Source of the DNA: Palsa-1447 sp964509885
GTDB lineage: Bacteria; Verrucomicrobiota; Verrucomicrobiia; Opitutales; Opitutaceae
Length of the DNA stretch: 64,000 bases
Direction of reading: 5' to 3'
NCBI GenBank assembly: GCA_964509885.1
Contig: CAZDZL010000010.1
Coordinates: 1-64,000 of the forward strand
In this document: positions 49,423 to 57,726 of the stretch, piece after piece
Position numbering within the stretch: the stretch's first letter is position 1
Layout of the letters: each line of letters starts with the position of its first letter
Made by a program: the position numbers and the translations under genes
Notes under the pieces: generated by a model
Seen by the model: only the letters and a program-made list of their open reading frames with translations
What the model was told of the DNA's origin: nothing
Database searches by the model: none

Positions 49423-51114
49423 ATGACCGCTACCCTGCCCAAGAAATACCCCCTCCGCAGCCTCGGCTTCGGCCTTGCCTGCCTCTTGCCATCCGCCGCC
49501 GCGCCCCTCGCCTGGGCAAGCCCCGCGAAGGTCACCTTCACCCAGGCTCCGGCGACGGTCGAGGCCTATGACCTGGTCGAGATCGCGGCGAAGCTTGACG
49601 CCCCGGACGCGAAGAACCCGTTCACCGACGCCACGCTCGTCGGGACCTTCTCGAAGGGCGACGGATCCGACAAGCGGGAGGTCGCGGGCTTCTGCGACTC
49701 GGAGGACGGAGGTGTCTTCCGGATCCGCTTCATGCCCTCGTCGCCCGGAGACTACAGCTATTCAATCGAGTACCGCCAGGGCTCGTTTGCGGCCTCCCAG
49801 TCGGGAACGTTTCATGCGACGGACGGGCACCGCAGCGGCCCGATCCGCGTCGACCCGAAGTTTCCCTGGCATTTCATCTGGGAGGGGACGGGGACGCATT
49901 ACTTTTTCAACGGGACGACAGCCTACTTCCTGGCGGGATGGAGCGACGAGAACATCATCCGGTACTCGTTGGATCGGCTTCATCGCCTGAAGGTGAACAG
50001 GCTTCGCGTGACCATAGCGGGGAGGGAGGACCTCATGTTCGGCGAGCCGGTCATGATAGACGAGAAATTCACCACGTTCCCCACCGCGTGGCCCGCGCTT
50101 CACGCGACGCAGATGTTCAATCCCGGCTTTGACTACAGCAGGTTCTACCTGGACTACTGGCGCAAGTTCGAGCGGATGCTCCTCTATGCCCGGGACCGGG
50201 ACATGATCATCTCGCTCGTCCTGGACATGAACGACAACAAGGTGCACCCCGCCGCGGGAAGCGAGGACGAGCAGAGGTACATCCGCTACGCCATCGCCCG
50301 GTTCGGAGCCTATTCGAACATAACCTGGGACATGGGCGACGACCTGGAGAGATTCCGGTCCGACGAGTGGACGCACGATACGGGCACCCTCATCAAGACG
50401 TGGGACCCCTACAAGCACCTGGCCACCAGCCATCCGGTGGTCGACACGCACCAGGACCGGACCTCCCCGTGGTTTGACTTCTGCTCCTTCCAGGACTGGA
50501 ACCGCAGCCAGCACGCCTACATCCTGAAGCAGCGCGCGGCCCAGGAGAAGCTGGGGCGCATCATCCCCCAGACCAACGAGGAGTACGGCTACGAGGACCA
50601 CTATCCGCTGTGGGCCCCCCAGCCCGACGGTGAATCCGCGGACACGCTGAGGCGGTGCGCCTGGGACATCTACATGGCCGGCGGCTACCAGACCGCGGGC
50701 GAGAGCGCGAAGCGCGGAACCAACGTCTGGCCCGACACGGGTGGCGGCTGGCTGAACGGCCGCGGCGACGACACCCAGACCATGTTCATAGGCTACGGCC
50801 ACATCGTGGAATTCTTCACGAGCTTCGACTGGTGGAGGACGAACCCGCACGACGAGCTGGTCACCGGGGGGGCCTATTGCCTGGCGGAGCCCGGAAAGAT
50901 CTACGCAATCTACGTGGCAAATAGGCTCGTCGCGGATGGACAGGACAGGCAGAGCACGACCGTCCATCTTGGGCCGGGAACGTATTCGGCCCGCTGGTTC
51001 AATGCGACGACCGGGGCCTCGATTCCCCTGCCGGAGGCGAGCGGCCCGGATTGGAAGTCGCCGAGCGCGCCCGATTGGTCGGACTGGGCCATCCTGCTTC
51101 TCAGGAAAGGTTGA
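49423..51114 (+). CDS. Secreted glycosidase with DUF5060 and DUF4038-like (GH-A barrel) domains
   Basis: 563 residues, signal peptide ending near LAWASPAK. Residues about 25-120 form the DUF5060 beta-sandwich (VEAYDLVEIAAKLDAPDAKNPFTDATLVGTFS, FRIRFMPSSPGDYSYSIEYRQG). The rest is a TIM barrel of the apiosidase/endoglucanase-like DUF4038 type: HYFFNGTTAYFLAGW, RLKVNRLRVTIAGRE, YWRKFERMLLYARDRDMIISLVLDM, RFGAYSNITWDMGDDLE and RIIPQTNEEYGYEDHYP. The acids in the last two blocks may be catalytic. Related families act on pectic side chains. A GTG at 49393 would extend the N-terminus. A second glycosidase gene follows after 57 bases. Confidence 0.84.
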   Translation: MTATLPKKYPLRSLGFGLACLLPSAAAPLAWASPAKVTFTQAPATVEAYDLVEIAAKLDAPDAKNPFTDATLVGTFSKGDGSDKREVAGFCDSEDGGVFRIRFMPSSPGDYSYSIEYRQGSFAASQSGTFHATDGHRSGPIRVDPKFPWHFIWEGTGTHYFFNGTTAYFLAGWSDENIIRYSLDRLHRLKVNRLRVTIAGREDLMFGEPVMIDEKFTTFPTAWPALHATQMFNPGFDYSRFYLDYWRKFERMLLYARDRDMIISLVLDMNDNKVHPAAGSEDEQRYIRYAIARFGAYSNITWDMGDDLERFRSDEWTHDTGTLIKTWDPYKHLATSHPVVDTHQDRTSPWFDFCSFQDWNRSQHAYILKQRAAQEKLGRIIPQTNEEYGYEDHYPLWAPQPDGESADTLRRCAWDIYMAGGYQTAGESAKRGTNVWPDTGGGWLNGRGDDTQTMFIGYGHIVEFFTSFDWWRTNPHDELVTGGAYCLAEPGKIYAIYVANRLVADGQDRQSTTVHLGPGTYSARWFNATTGASIPLPEASGPDWKSPSAPDWSDWAILLLRKG

Positions 51115-51171
51115 CCGGCAAGGGCTCAGCACTTCGACCCGGAGCCCGCCGCGCCCCAACCCAATCCCCCC

Positions 51172-52644
51172 ATGAAGATCCCACCCGTCGACCTTTCGTC
51201 CTGCTGCCGCTCGCTCCTGCTTCTTCTCGCTGCCTGCCAGGCGCCGAGCGTCCAGGCGGCGCCTCTGCGACCGATCACCGCCCCGCTTCGCGCGCTTCCG
51301 GCCAACCCCGGTTATTTCACCGATGGCAGCGGCAAAGCCGTATACCTGACGGGCTCCCACACGTGGAACACGCTCCAGGACTGGGGCACCGACGGCGCGG
51401 TGCAGCCCACGGATTTCACGGCCTTCGTGAACATGCTCGTCGCCCACAACCACAACTTCACCCTGCTCTGGGCCACCGAGCTGCCCAAATTCCACGGATT
51501 GCCCACCCGCGCGGGCCCCTCGCCGGACTTCACGGTGACGCCCCAGCCGTGGCAGAGGGTCGGCCCGGCAAACGCCACCGACGGCAAGCCGCAGTTCGAC
51601 CTCACGAAGTTCAACCAGGAGTACTTTGATCGCCTTCGCAAGCGCACGGCGGAGCTGAACGCCGCGGGAATCTACGCCGGCATCTATTTGTTCACCGGAG
51701 AGTGGCTCAACCTCTTTCGCTGCCCGACCGACGGGTATCCCTTCACGGGGGGCAACAACGTCAACGGGATCGATGACGGCGGCGGAATAGCGTCGGTCAC
51801 AATGACCGCGCCCAATGCGATCACCGCCGTCCAGGACGCCTACGCGCGGAAGCTCGTGGACACGCTCAACGACCTGCCAAACGTGCTCTGGATCGTCTCC
51901 GAGGAGGCCCCGGGCAACACGAGGTGGTGGAATGACCATCTGATCGCCCTTCTCCGCTCGTATGAGTCGGGAAAGCCCCTCCACCATCCGATCGGCTACG
52001 GTGTGCGCATAGACCTTGACGACCCGTCGATCGTGAACAGCGACGCGGACTGGATCGCGCCCTTTGCGCGGATAGCCCCGATCGGCAACTCGGGGAGCGG
52101 CAAACCCAGGGTCAAGGTCTGCATCAACGACTCGGATCACAGCTATTGGGAGATGTGGAGCGACTCCCCGCGGACGAACCGCCGCTTCTTCTGGACCAAT
52201 TTCACCTACGGCAACCAGTCCATGTTCATGGATCCCTACACCGTGTACTACCCGCGCGAGAACCGTAACCTCTCCCCGTCGCCGAAGAACGGAATCAGCC
52301 CTCAGCCCGACATGCGCTGGGAGAATGTGCGCGCGACGATGGGGTACATCCGGGGATATGCGGAAGCCATGAACCTGGCCGCGATGACCCCGCGCGTCGA
52401 CCTGTCCGAGACAAGCTATGTCATCGCCAACATGAACCCGGCCAACGCCGAGATCCTCGCCTACAGCCCCTCCGCCGGGTCCTTCGACGTGAACCTGGAA
52501 GGGTGCAACGCGAGGTTTGCCGTCGAGTGGATGGATCCCTCGTCCGGGGCCAAGACCCAGGCCGCCGACGTCGTCGGCGGATCAAGGAGTACGTTCACCC
52601 CGCCCTTTGACGGCGACTCGGTGCTGTATCTCAAGGCGCACTAG
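51172..52644 (+). CDS. Lipoprotein glycosidase (apiosidase/DUF6298-like barrel with collagen-binding-like end)
   Basis: 490 residues. The N-terminal signal ends in a lipobox (LLLAAC, Cys22), so the protein is probably membrane-anchored. The barrel starts GYFTDGSGKAVYLTGSHTWNTLQDWG and continues MLVAHNHNFTLLWATELPKF, KRTAELNAAGIYAGIYLFTGEW, LPNVLWIVSEEAPGN with a Glu-Glu likely at the acid/base site, and VKVCINDSDHSYWEMW. The last ~85 residues form a small beta-sandwich (SYVIANMNPANAEILAYSP, SVLYLKAH). GH140-type apiosidases have the same opening. Substrate inferred only as a plant-wall side chain. It is downstream of the DUF5060 glycosidase in one probable operon. Confidence 0.8.
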   Translation: MKIPPVDLSSCCRSLLLLLAACQAPSVQAAPLRPITAPLRALPANPGYFTDGSGKAVYLTGSHTWNTLQDWGTDGAVQPTDFTAFVNMLVAHNHNFTLLWATELPKFHGLPTRAGPSPDFTVTPQPWQRVGPANATDGKPQFDLTKFNQEYFDRLRKRTAELNAAGIYAGIYLFTGEWLNLFRCPTDGYPFTGGNNVNGIDDGGGIASVTMTAPNAITAVQDAYARKLVDTLNDLPNVLWIVSEEAPGNTRWWNDHLIALLRSYESGKPLHHPIGYGVRIDLDDPSIVNSDADWIAPFARIAPIGNSGSGKPRVKVCINDSDHSYWEMWSDSPRTNRRFFWTNFTYGNQSMFMDPYTVYYPRENRNLSPSPKNGISPQPDMRWENVRATMGYIRGYAEAMNLAAMTPRVDLSETSYVIANMNPANAEILAYSPSAGSFDVNLEGCNARFAVEWMDPSSGAKTQAADVVGGSRSTFTPPFDGDSVLYLKAH

Positions 52645-52697
52645 GCGCCGGGTGTGATGCCCGGCGCAAATTGCCTTGATGGGGCATTTCGATTAAG

Positions 52698-52711
52698 TAA
52701 CCGTTAGGTTA
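52698..52711 (+). promoter_or_regulatory. Inverted repeat TAACC-N4-GGTTA at the epimerase start
   Basis: TAACC (52698-52702), GTTA, GGTTA (52707-52711) ends one base before the ATG at 52712. It overlaps an AGTAACC element (52696-52702). A protein bound here would block initiation; the AGG in the right arm may double as ribosome site. Confidence 0.45.
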
Positions 52712-53779
52712 ATGGAATATCTGCCTTCGGAGGGAAGCTTTGGCGCAAAGGGCCCGGCCCCGTGGAGCGACCGCGAGGTCGAGCAATCCCTCTCCGAGCC
52801 GACGCCCGGCGCCGTGGACGCGGTCGCCCGGCTCGACGGCGACCACATGGTCCTGGGCGCCTCGGGAAAGATGGGCGTGACCCTCGCCGTGATGATCCGG
52901 CGCGCGCTGGATGCCGCCGGCAAGCGGGGCACCCGCGTGACCGGCGTGGCGCGCTTTCGCGACCCTGCCGCGCGCGCGGCGCTCGAGACCTTCGGCGTTG
53001 AGACCGTGCAGTGCGACCTCCTCGACTATGAGGCGGTCATGAAGCTCCCCGCCGCGGCCAACCTGCAGTACCTCTCCGGGCAGAAATTCGGGACGGACGG
53101 GGCGCCGGAGGAGACATGGATCCAGAACACCGTCGTCCCCTCCAATGTCGCCCGCCGCTTTCGCGACTCGCGCATCGTCGTCTTCTCCACGGGATGCGTG
53201 TATCCCCTTTCGCCGATCGACGGCAAGGGCGCGGATGAGGGCAGCCCCCTTGGGTTTCTAGGGGAGTATGCCACGACCTGCATCGGTCGTGAGCGGGTCT
53301 TCTCCTATTACTCCCAGAAGTTCGGGATAAAGGCCCTCCTGTTCAGGCTGAACTACTCGGTGGAATTCCGGTATGGCGTCCTCGCCGACATCGGCGATCG
53401 CGTCAGGCGGGGGATGCCCGTGGACCTGACTGCCTCGGTGGCAAACGTCATCTGGCAGCGGGACGCCTGCGCCCGCGCCGTGCAGAGCCTCCTCCACGTG
53501 GAGTCTCCGCCGCGGATCCTGAACGTCACCGGGGCCGAGAAGCTTGAGATCAAGGCAATCGCCGAGAAGTTCGGGGTGATCTTCGGCCGGAAGCCGGTGT
53601 TCCAGGGCACGCCGCAGCCGGCCGTCTGGCACGTGGATTCAGGCCGGTCGGCGAAGCTTTTCGGGCGCACCCTCGTGCCTGTCGACACGATGATCCAGGG
53701 GGTGGGCACATACCTGGCGGCGGGCGGACGGCTTCTCGGCAAGCCCACCCATTTTGAGGTCGTGGACGGAAAATTCTGA
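52712..53779 (+). CDS. NAD(P)-dependent epimerase/dehydratase-type protein without canonical YxxxK
   Basis: 355 residues. A ~40-residue polar leader precedes the Rossmann start HMVLGASGKMGVTLAVMIRRAL. Extended-SDR features follow: NLQYLSGQKFGTDGAPEETWIQNTVVPSNVARRF, IVVFSTGCVYPLSP with the expected Ser/Thr region, and GEYATTCIGRERVFSYYSQKFG where the YxxxK would be. Here the Tyr is followed four residues on by Cys, not Lys. The C-terminal half has RILNVTGAEKLEIKAIAEKFG and FGRTLVP, as in sugar epimerases. It could be an oxidoreductase with a shifted catalytic base. Start ATG at 52712 lies right after an operator-like inverted repeat. Confidence 0.78.
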   Translation: MEYLPSEGSFGAKGPAPWSDREVEQSLSEPTPGAVDAVARLDGDHMVLGASGKMGVTLAVMIRRALDAAGKRGTRVTGVARFRDPAARAALETFGVETVQCDLLDYEAVMKLPAAANLQYLSGQKFGTDGAPEETWIQNTVVPSNVARRFRDSRIVVFSTGCVYPLSPIDGKGADEGSPLGFLGEYATTCIGRERVFSYYSQKFGIKALLFRLNYSVEFRYGVLADIGDRVRRGMPVDLTASVANVIWQRDACARAVQSLLHVESPPRILNVTGAEKLEIKAIAEKFGVIFGRKPVFQGTPQPAVWHVDSGRSAKLFGRTLVPVDTMIQGVGTYLAAGGRLLGKPTHFEVVDGKF

Positions 53780-53793
53780 CCCGCCGGGGGTCA
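53777..53793. terminator. Bidirectional hairpin between convergent stops
   Basis: TGACCC (53777-53782), GCCGG loop, GGGTCA (53788-53793). It spans the stop codons of the epimerase (plus) and the ABC permease (minus). On the minus strand the stem is followed by GAATTTT. Confidence 0.5.
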
Positions 53794-55119
53794 ATTCGGC
53801 AGTCGACCGCGGATTCGCCCAAGCAGCTTCTTCGCGTAGAGGATCGACCGCTCCCTGACGATCTTCACGTCCATGTCCCCAGGGATGCCGAGCTCGGGGA
53901 TGCTGTTCAGCACGGTGCCCTCCCCGGGATGCAGGATGATCCAGGCGAGGCCCTGGGTGAGCTCCGTCTCCGTGAAGTGCGCGAAAAGGTGGTTGAACAC
54001 GAGCCTGGCTATCGAGCCCTCCAGCGGGTCCTCGTTGAGATCCGCGACCGTGGCCACGCTCAGCAGGTTTCGTATCGCCTGCACCTTGTCGGCGGCGCGC
54101 CCGGGAGGCCACGCCTCCAGTCTCGCGGAGAACGCCCCGAGGCGCGACGGGTCCGACGAGTCCGAGATGCGGCTTGCCGCCTCGGCCACCGGGGTGACGG
54201 TGCTTTCATCGGGCGGCAGCCCGCGGTAGTCGATCGAGTCTATTTGGGCGTCCGAGAGCACCGGCGCAGCGACCGGGCCCTGCTGGGCCCCGCGCCACTT
54301 CCCGCCGGCCAACGAGGCCGTCCCCACCAGCGCCCAGGGCACCAGGGCGCAGATGACCCAGGCCCGCGTGTTCCGGGCGGGACGGTGGCCCGGGTCCCAT
54401 CGAAACAACTTTGCCCCGGCCAGGCCCGCCGCCGCCCCGATGGCCAGCAACGCCAGCAGGTTGAACGCGAGGCCGACCCTCCCGGGGTCCCCGCCGTATC
54501 CCATCTGGAGCGCCCCGACCGCGTACTCGCCGGGCAGGAAGCCCGCCACCGCGCGGGCCCATTCGGGAAGCGCGTCGAGGGGGACTCCCACGCCCCCTAT
54601 CATGATCAGGGGCAGGAAGACGCACTGCCCGAGCGCCTGGACCGCGGGAACATCATTGGACAGCGCCGCGACCAGGAGGCCGAGACCGAGGAAGGCGAAC
54701 GCCGCGAAGCCGTAGCCGAGCGCAAAGAGCCCCGGGTGCGACGGAAGGGGCGTGCCGTAGGCCAGCCTCGCGAGAAGGATCTGGAGGAGCGCCGCTGAGG
54801 CGATGAGCACAAACCTGGCCGTCAGCGTGCTCGCCACGATCGGGACCGCGGCCCCCGGAAGCAGGCGAAAGCGGCGCCACAGGCCCCGCTCGCGCTCGGC
54901 GACCATCGCCGTCGGCATGCCGAAGCACGCGCCCCCGAGAATGCTTATCGTGATGAGCTGGCTCATCTGGTGGAGAAGCGGCGGGTTCCCCCCCCGGAAG
55001 ACCGCGCCAAAGGCGACGACAAAGAAGATTGGCACGGCGAAGCCGTAGACAAGCGCCTGCCGGCTCGCGAAGTTGAGGCGCAGCGAGAGCTGGAGGTGAT
55101 AGAGGTATCCGCGGAGCAT
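53791..55119 (-). CDS. ABC-2 type transporter permease with an extra soluble C-terminal domain
   Basis: 442 residues. The first ~260 hold six membrane segments of the ABC-2 permease type (ALVYGFAVPIFFVVAFGAVF, LITISILGGACFGMPTAM, FVLIASAALLQILLARL, GLFALGYGFAAFAFLGLGLLVAAL, CVFLPLIMIGGVGVPL, FNLLALLAIGAAAGLAGAKLF), plus one more at about 250-268. The remaining ~165 residues are hydrophilic and helical (PVLSDAQIDSIDYRGLPPDES, LNEDPLEGSIARLVFNHLFAHFTETELTQGLAWIIL). Permeases of this family normally end after ~250-380 residues, so this tail is unusual. Upstream is its ATPase (7-base gap). Confidence 0.85.
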   Translation of the reverse strand: MLRGYLYHLQLSLRLNFASRQALVYGFAVPIFFVVAFGAVFRGGNPPLLHQMSQLITISILGGACFGMPTAMVAERERGLWRRFRLLPGAAVPIVASTLTARFVLIASAALLQILLARLAYGTPLPSHPGLFALGYGFAAFAFLGLGLLVAALSNDVPAVQALGQCVFLPLIMIGGVGVPLDALPEWARAVAGFLPGEYAVGALQMGYGGDPGRVGLAFNLLALLAIGAAAGLAGAKLFRWDPGHRPARNTRAWVICALVPWALVGTASLAGGKWRGAQQGPVAAPVLSDAQIDSIDYRGLPPDESTVTPVAEAASRISDSSDPSRLGAFSARLEAWPPGRAADKVQAIRNLLSVATVADLNEDPLEGSIARLVFNHLFAHFTETELTQGLAWIILHPGEGTVLNSIPELGIPGDMDVKIVRERSILYAKKLLGRIRGRLPN

Positions 55120-55126
55120 GGTGGAC

Positions 55127-56044
55127 CTATCTCCTGCCCTCCCCCGTCAGCTCGTGAAAGACGTCGTCGAGGGTGGGCCTGAACACCTGCAGGTCCTGCA
55201 GCTCCGCCCCGCGCGACTCCACCAGCGCGGCCAGGGCGGCGACGGTCCGGCTCACCGCGGATGTCCCGATCCTCCATGCCGGGCCCTCGGCGGCCGAGCT
55301 CACAACCCCCGGAAGGGCGCCGACGTCGGGCGCAGCGAGGTTGGGGCGGGTCCGCACGAGGATGCTCGAGGGCGAACGGCTCCTCGCTATCAGGGCCTCC
55401 GGCTCACCGAGGGCGACGACGACGCCGCGGTCTATGATGGCGATCCGGTCACACAGGCTGCGCGCCTCCTCGAGGAGGTGCGTCGAGAAGACGATCGTGC
55501 AGCCCGCGGATCGCTGCGCCGCGATCAGCTCGTGAAGGTCGCGCCTGGAGGGCGGGTCGAGCCCGGCGGTCGGCTCGTCCAGCACCACGATCTCGGGCTC
55601 GTTGACGAATGCCATGGCCAATGCCAGGCGCTGCCGTTGGCCACCCGAGAGGGTCGAGTACCGCGCGTCGGCCTTCTCCCCGAGGCGAAACCGCCCGATA
55701 AGATCTTCGGGCCGCGCCGCGCGCCGGTAGAACGAAGCGCAGAGGCCCAGGGCCTGGCGCGGGGTCATCGCGTCGGGCAGGCCGGATGCCTGCAGCTGGG
55801 CGCCGACTATGGCCCTTATCTCCGAGGTCCTCTGGCGGACATCCATCCCACGGACGAGCACCGATCCCGAGTCGGGCGAGCACAGGCCCAGGACGCACTC
55901 AAGCGTCGTGCTCTTCCCGGCGCCGTTGGGGCCGATCAGGCCGAATATCTCCCCCGCCGTCACCTCGAACGAGACATCCCGGACCGCCTGTACGGAGTCG
56001 TAGCGCTTAGCGAGCTCCCGAACCGAGAGCGCAACCTCTGCCAT
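55127..56044 (-). CDS. ABC transporter ATP-binding protein
   Basis: 305 residues. Walker A GLIGPNGAGKST (about 36-47), signature LSGGQRQRLALAMA near 132, Walker B PEIVVLDEPTAGLDPPSRRDLH and switch His in IVFSTHLLEEARSLCDRI. The C-terminal ~75 residues (SRTVAALAALVESRGAELQDLQVFRPTLDDVFHELTG) are the usual extension of the CcmA/DrrA-like exporter ATPases. With the permease it forms a homodimeric exporter for an antibiotic, lipid or polysaccharide-like compound. The start codon and operon direction are supported by the permease 7 bases downstream. Confidence 0.93.
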   Translation of the reverse strand: MAEVALSVRELAKRYDSVQAVRDVSFEVTAGEIFGLIGPNGAGKSTTLECVLGLCSPDSGSVLVRGMDVRQRTSEIRAIVGAQLQASGLPDAMTPRQALGLCASFYRRAARPEDLIGRFRLGEKADARYSTLSGGQRQRLALAMAFVNEPEIVVLDEPTAGLDPPSRRDLHELIAAQRSAGCTIVFSTHLLEEARSLCDRIAIIDRGVVVALGEPEALIARSRSPSSILVRTRPNLAAPDVGALPGVVSSAAEGPAWRIGTSAVSRTVAALAALVESRGAELQDLQVFRPTLDDVFHELTGEGRR

Positions 56045-56118
56045 AGGCGTCTATCTGAGACCGATCGCCGCGCGTCGCGAGCACAGAATGTCCCTGGGGC
56101 GGGCCGTCGGGAAGCAGG

Positions 56119-57726
56119 TCACTGGACGCCCACCTGGGGCTGGTCCTGGCCCGTTCCGACGCTGTCCCCGGTCGGGGGCGGCCACGGAAACGGGCGCGCG
56201 GAGCCGTCGAGAAGCCGGTTTGCCGTGTAGCAGACCAGGGGATTGAGGATCGGCGTGCCGTCGGACGCGGCCAGGTGATCCATCGTGAACTCATAGATGT
56301 CCCCGGCCTGCAGGACATCCACGTCGAAGGCGACCTTCAGGCCGTCCGGGGAGCGCACCATGTGGCTGATGCCGACGCTGTGGACGTCCGTGCGGGGCGA
56401 GCCGTACGCCGCATGGTAGAGGTAGTAGTAGCGCCGAATCGAAAAGGCCTCGGGATGCGCCGTGATCGCGGGATCCACCGGCTTCGTGAAGGTGAACTCA
56501 AAGCCCGTAGCCGTGAGGTGGACGAAGAGCACGTCCATGGGCGCCTCGCCCTTCCACGCCAGCTTCTGGATTCCCTCGTCGGCGGGCCAGCCCAGCCGCC
56601 GCTGGCTCTGTCCCACCCAGAGCGATCCGTCGGGGGCGAAGGCGAGGCGGATGTTGCCGGACCTGAGGGGAGCCCCGTCATAGAAGGGCGCCACCGCGCC
56701 CTGGAAATGGCCCGCGACCTCCTCGGGCATCACGCGCACGATCCTCGGCACGTTGAACTCGGCCACGAATATCTGTCCCGCGTAGGGGCCGAACTTGCCC
56801 TGGGTCGTGTCCGTCGCCGGCTGCCCCGGCGAATTGGCGATGATGCCGTGCGGGAAAAGGACCGCCGTGTCGCTGCGCATCTCGTCGAGCTGCAGCAGGG
56901 ACGGAGGGCTCTGCCAGTCCGGGCGCCACACGAGGCCGGCGGGATGGCCGTAGAAGCCGCCCTGCATGATCCTGTGCAGCGGGCTGGTCCCGATCCAGTC
57001 CCCCTGGTTGTCGGTCACGAGCAGCTGGTCGTTGGCGCCCATCGCTATCCCGTTGGGCTGGCGCAGCCCGCACGCGACCGGGACCATCTCCCCGGCGGGC
57101 GTCACCTCCACCACCCATCCCCGGTAGGGAACCCCGGAGAACTCCGCATGCTTGCCGAAGGCCGGCACGGCCGGAACAGACTTTCCCCGGATCTCGTAGC
57201 GCAGCTTCCCGGCGCCGGAGTCGGAGCCGAGCGCCACGAACAGGTTCCCCTTGGAGTCGGCGGCGGGGCCGTAGGCGAACTCGTCGTAGTTCCCGGACAG
57301 GCCCCAGGCGTCGCTGACGCACTCGTAGCGGTCCGCCACGCCGCTCCCCGTGGAGTCGACCAGCCGGGTGAGCTCCGGCCTCTGGCAGACCAGGATCTCC
57401 CTGGCGCTGATGGCCAGCAGCCCCATCGGGGTGTGCAGGCCCTCGGCGAACCGGGCCCAGTGGCGGCCGGCCGGGTCGTAGAAATACACCTCACCGTGGT
57501 CGAATGCGGCCACAAGTCGCCCGTCGGGGAGGAAGGTGAGGGCGTCGCAGGACGGCCCAACCCCCGCGGGCGTGGCTATGTCCTCCACGGAATAGTAGCG
57601 CGCATGCGCGCTCGGGGCCGAAAGGCCCCTTGTTGCCGTGGCCCCGAGATACAGAGCGGCGATTGCCGCGGCCGCCGTCGCGAGGCCCCGGGGGCACTTC
57701 CTGGAAATTGCGGCGTTCGGCGTCAT
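56119..57726 (-). CDS. Exported six-bladed-propeller sugar dehydrogenase-like protein (sorbosone/PQQ-GDH type)
   Basis: 535 residues with a signal peptide (GLATAAAAIAALYLGATATRG). The propeller shows the repeated D-G-[RNL] turns of soluble glucose/sorbosone dehydrogenases: CDALTFLPDGRLVAAFDHGEVYFYD, LRQPNGIAMGANDQLLVTDNQGDWIGTSPLHRI, GQIFVAEFNVPRIVRV and IRLAFAPDGSLWVGQSQRRLGWP. No heme motif (CxxCH) is present, so PQQ or another carrier is expected. The last ~120 residues (EFTFTKPVDPAITAHPEAFSIRRYYY) are a separate beta domain. Its start overlaps the stop of the azurin-LamG gene (ATGA). Confidence 0.8.
   Translation of the reverse strand: MTPNAAISRKCPRGLATAAAAIAALYLGATATRGLSAPSAHARYYSVEDIATPAGVGPSCDALTFLPDGRLVAAFDHGEVYFYDPAGRHWARFAEGLHTPMGLLAISAREILVCQRPELTRLVDSTGSGVADRYECVSDAWGLSGNYDEFAYGPAADSKGNLFVALGSDSGAGKLRYEIRGKSVPAVPAFGKHAEFSGVPYRGWVVEVTPAGEMVPVACGLRQPNGIAMGANDQLLVTDNQGDWIGTSPLHRIMQGGFYGHPAGLVWRPDWQSPPSLLQLDEMRSDTAVLFPHGIIANSPGQPATDTTQGKFGPYAGQIFVAEFNVPRIVRVMPEEVAGHFQGAVAPFYDGAPLRSGNIRLAFAPDGSLWVGQSQRRLGWPADEGIQKLAWKGEAPMDVLFVHLTATGFEFTFTKPVDPAITAHPEAFSIRRYYYLYHAAYGSPRTDVHSVGISHMVRSPDGLKVAFDVDVLQAGDIYEFTMDHLAASDGTPILNPLVCYTANRLLDGSARPFPWPPPTGDSVGTGQDQPQVGVQ

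Noticed and set aside
49762..52140. 792-codon open frame on the minus strand
   Set aside because: Antisense of two clear glycosidase genes; no family pattern and no start context.
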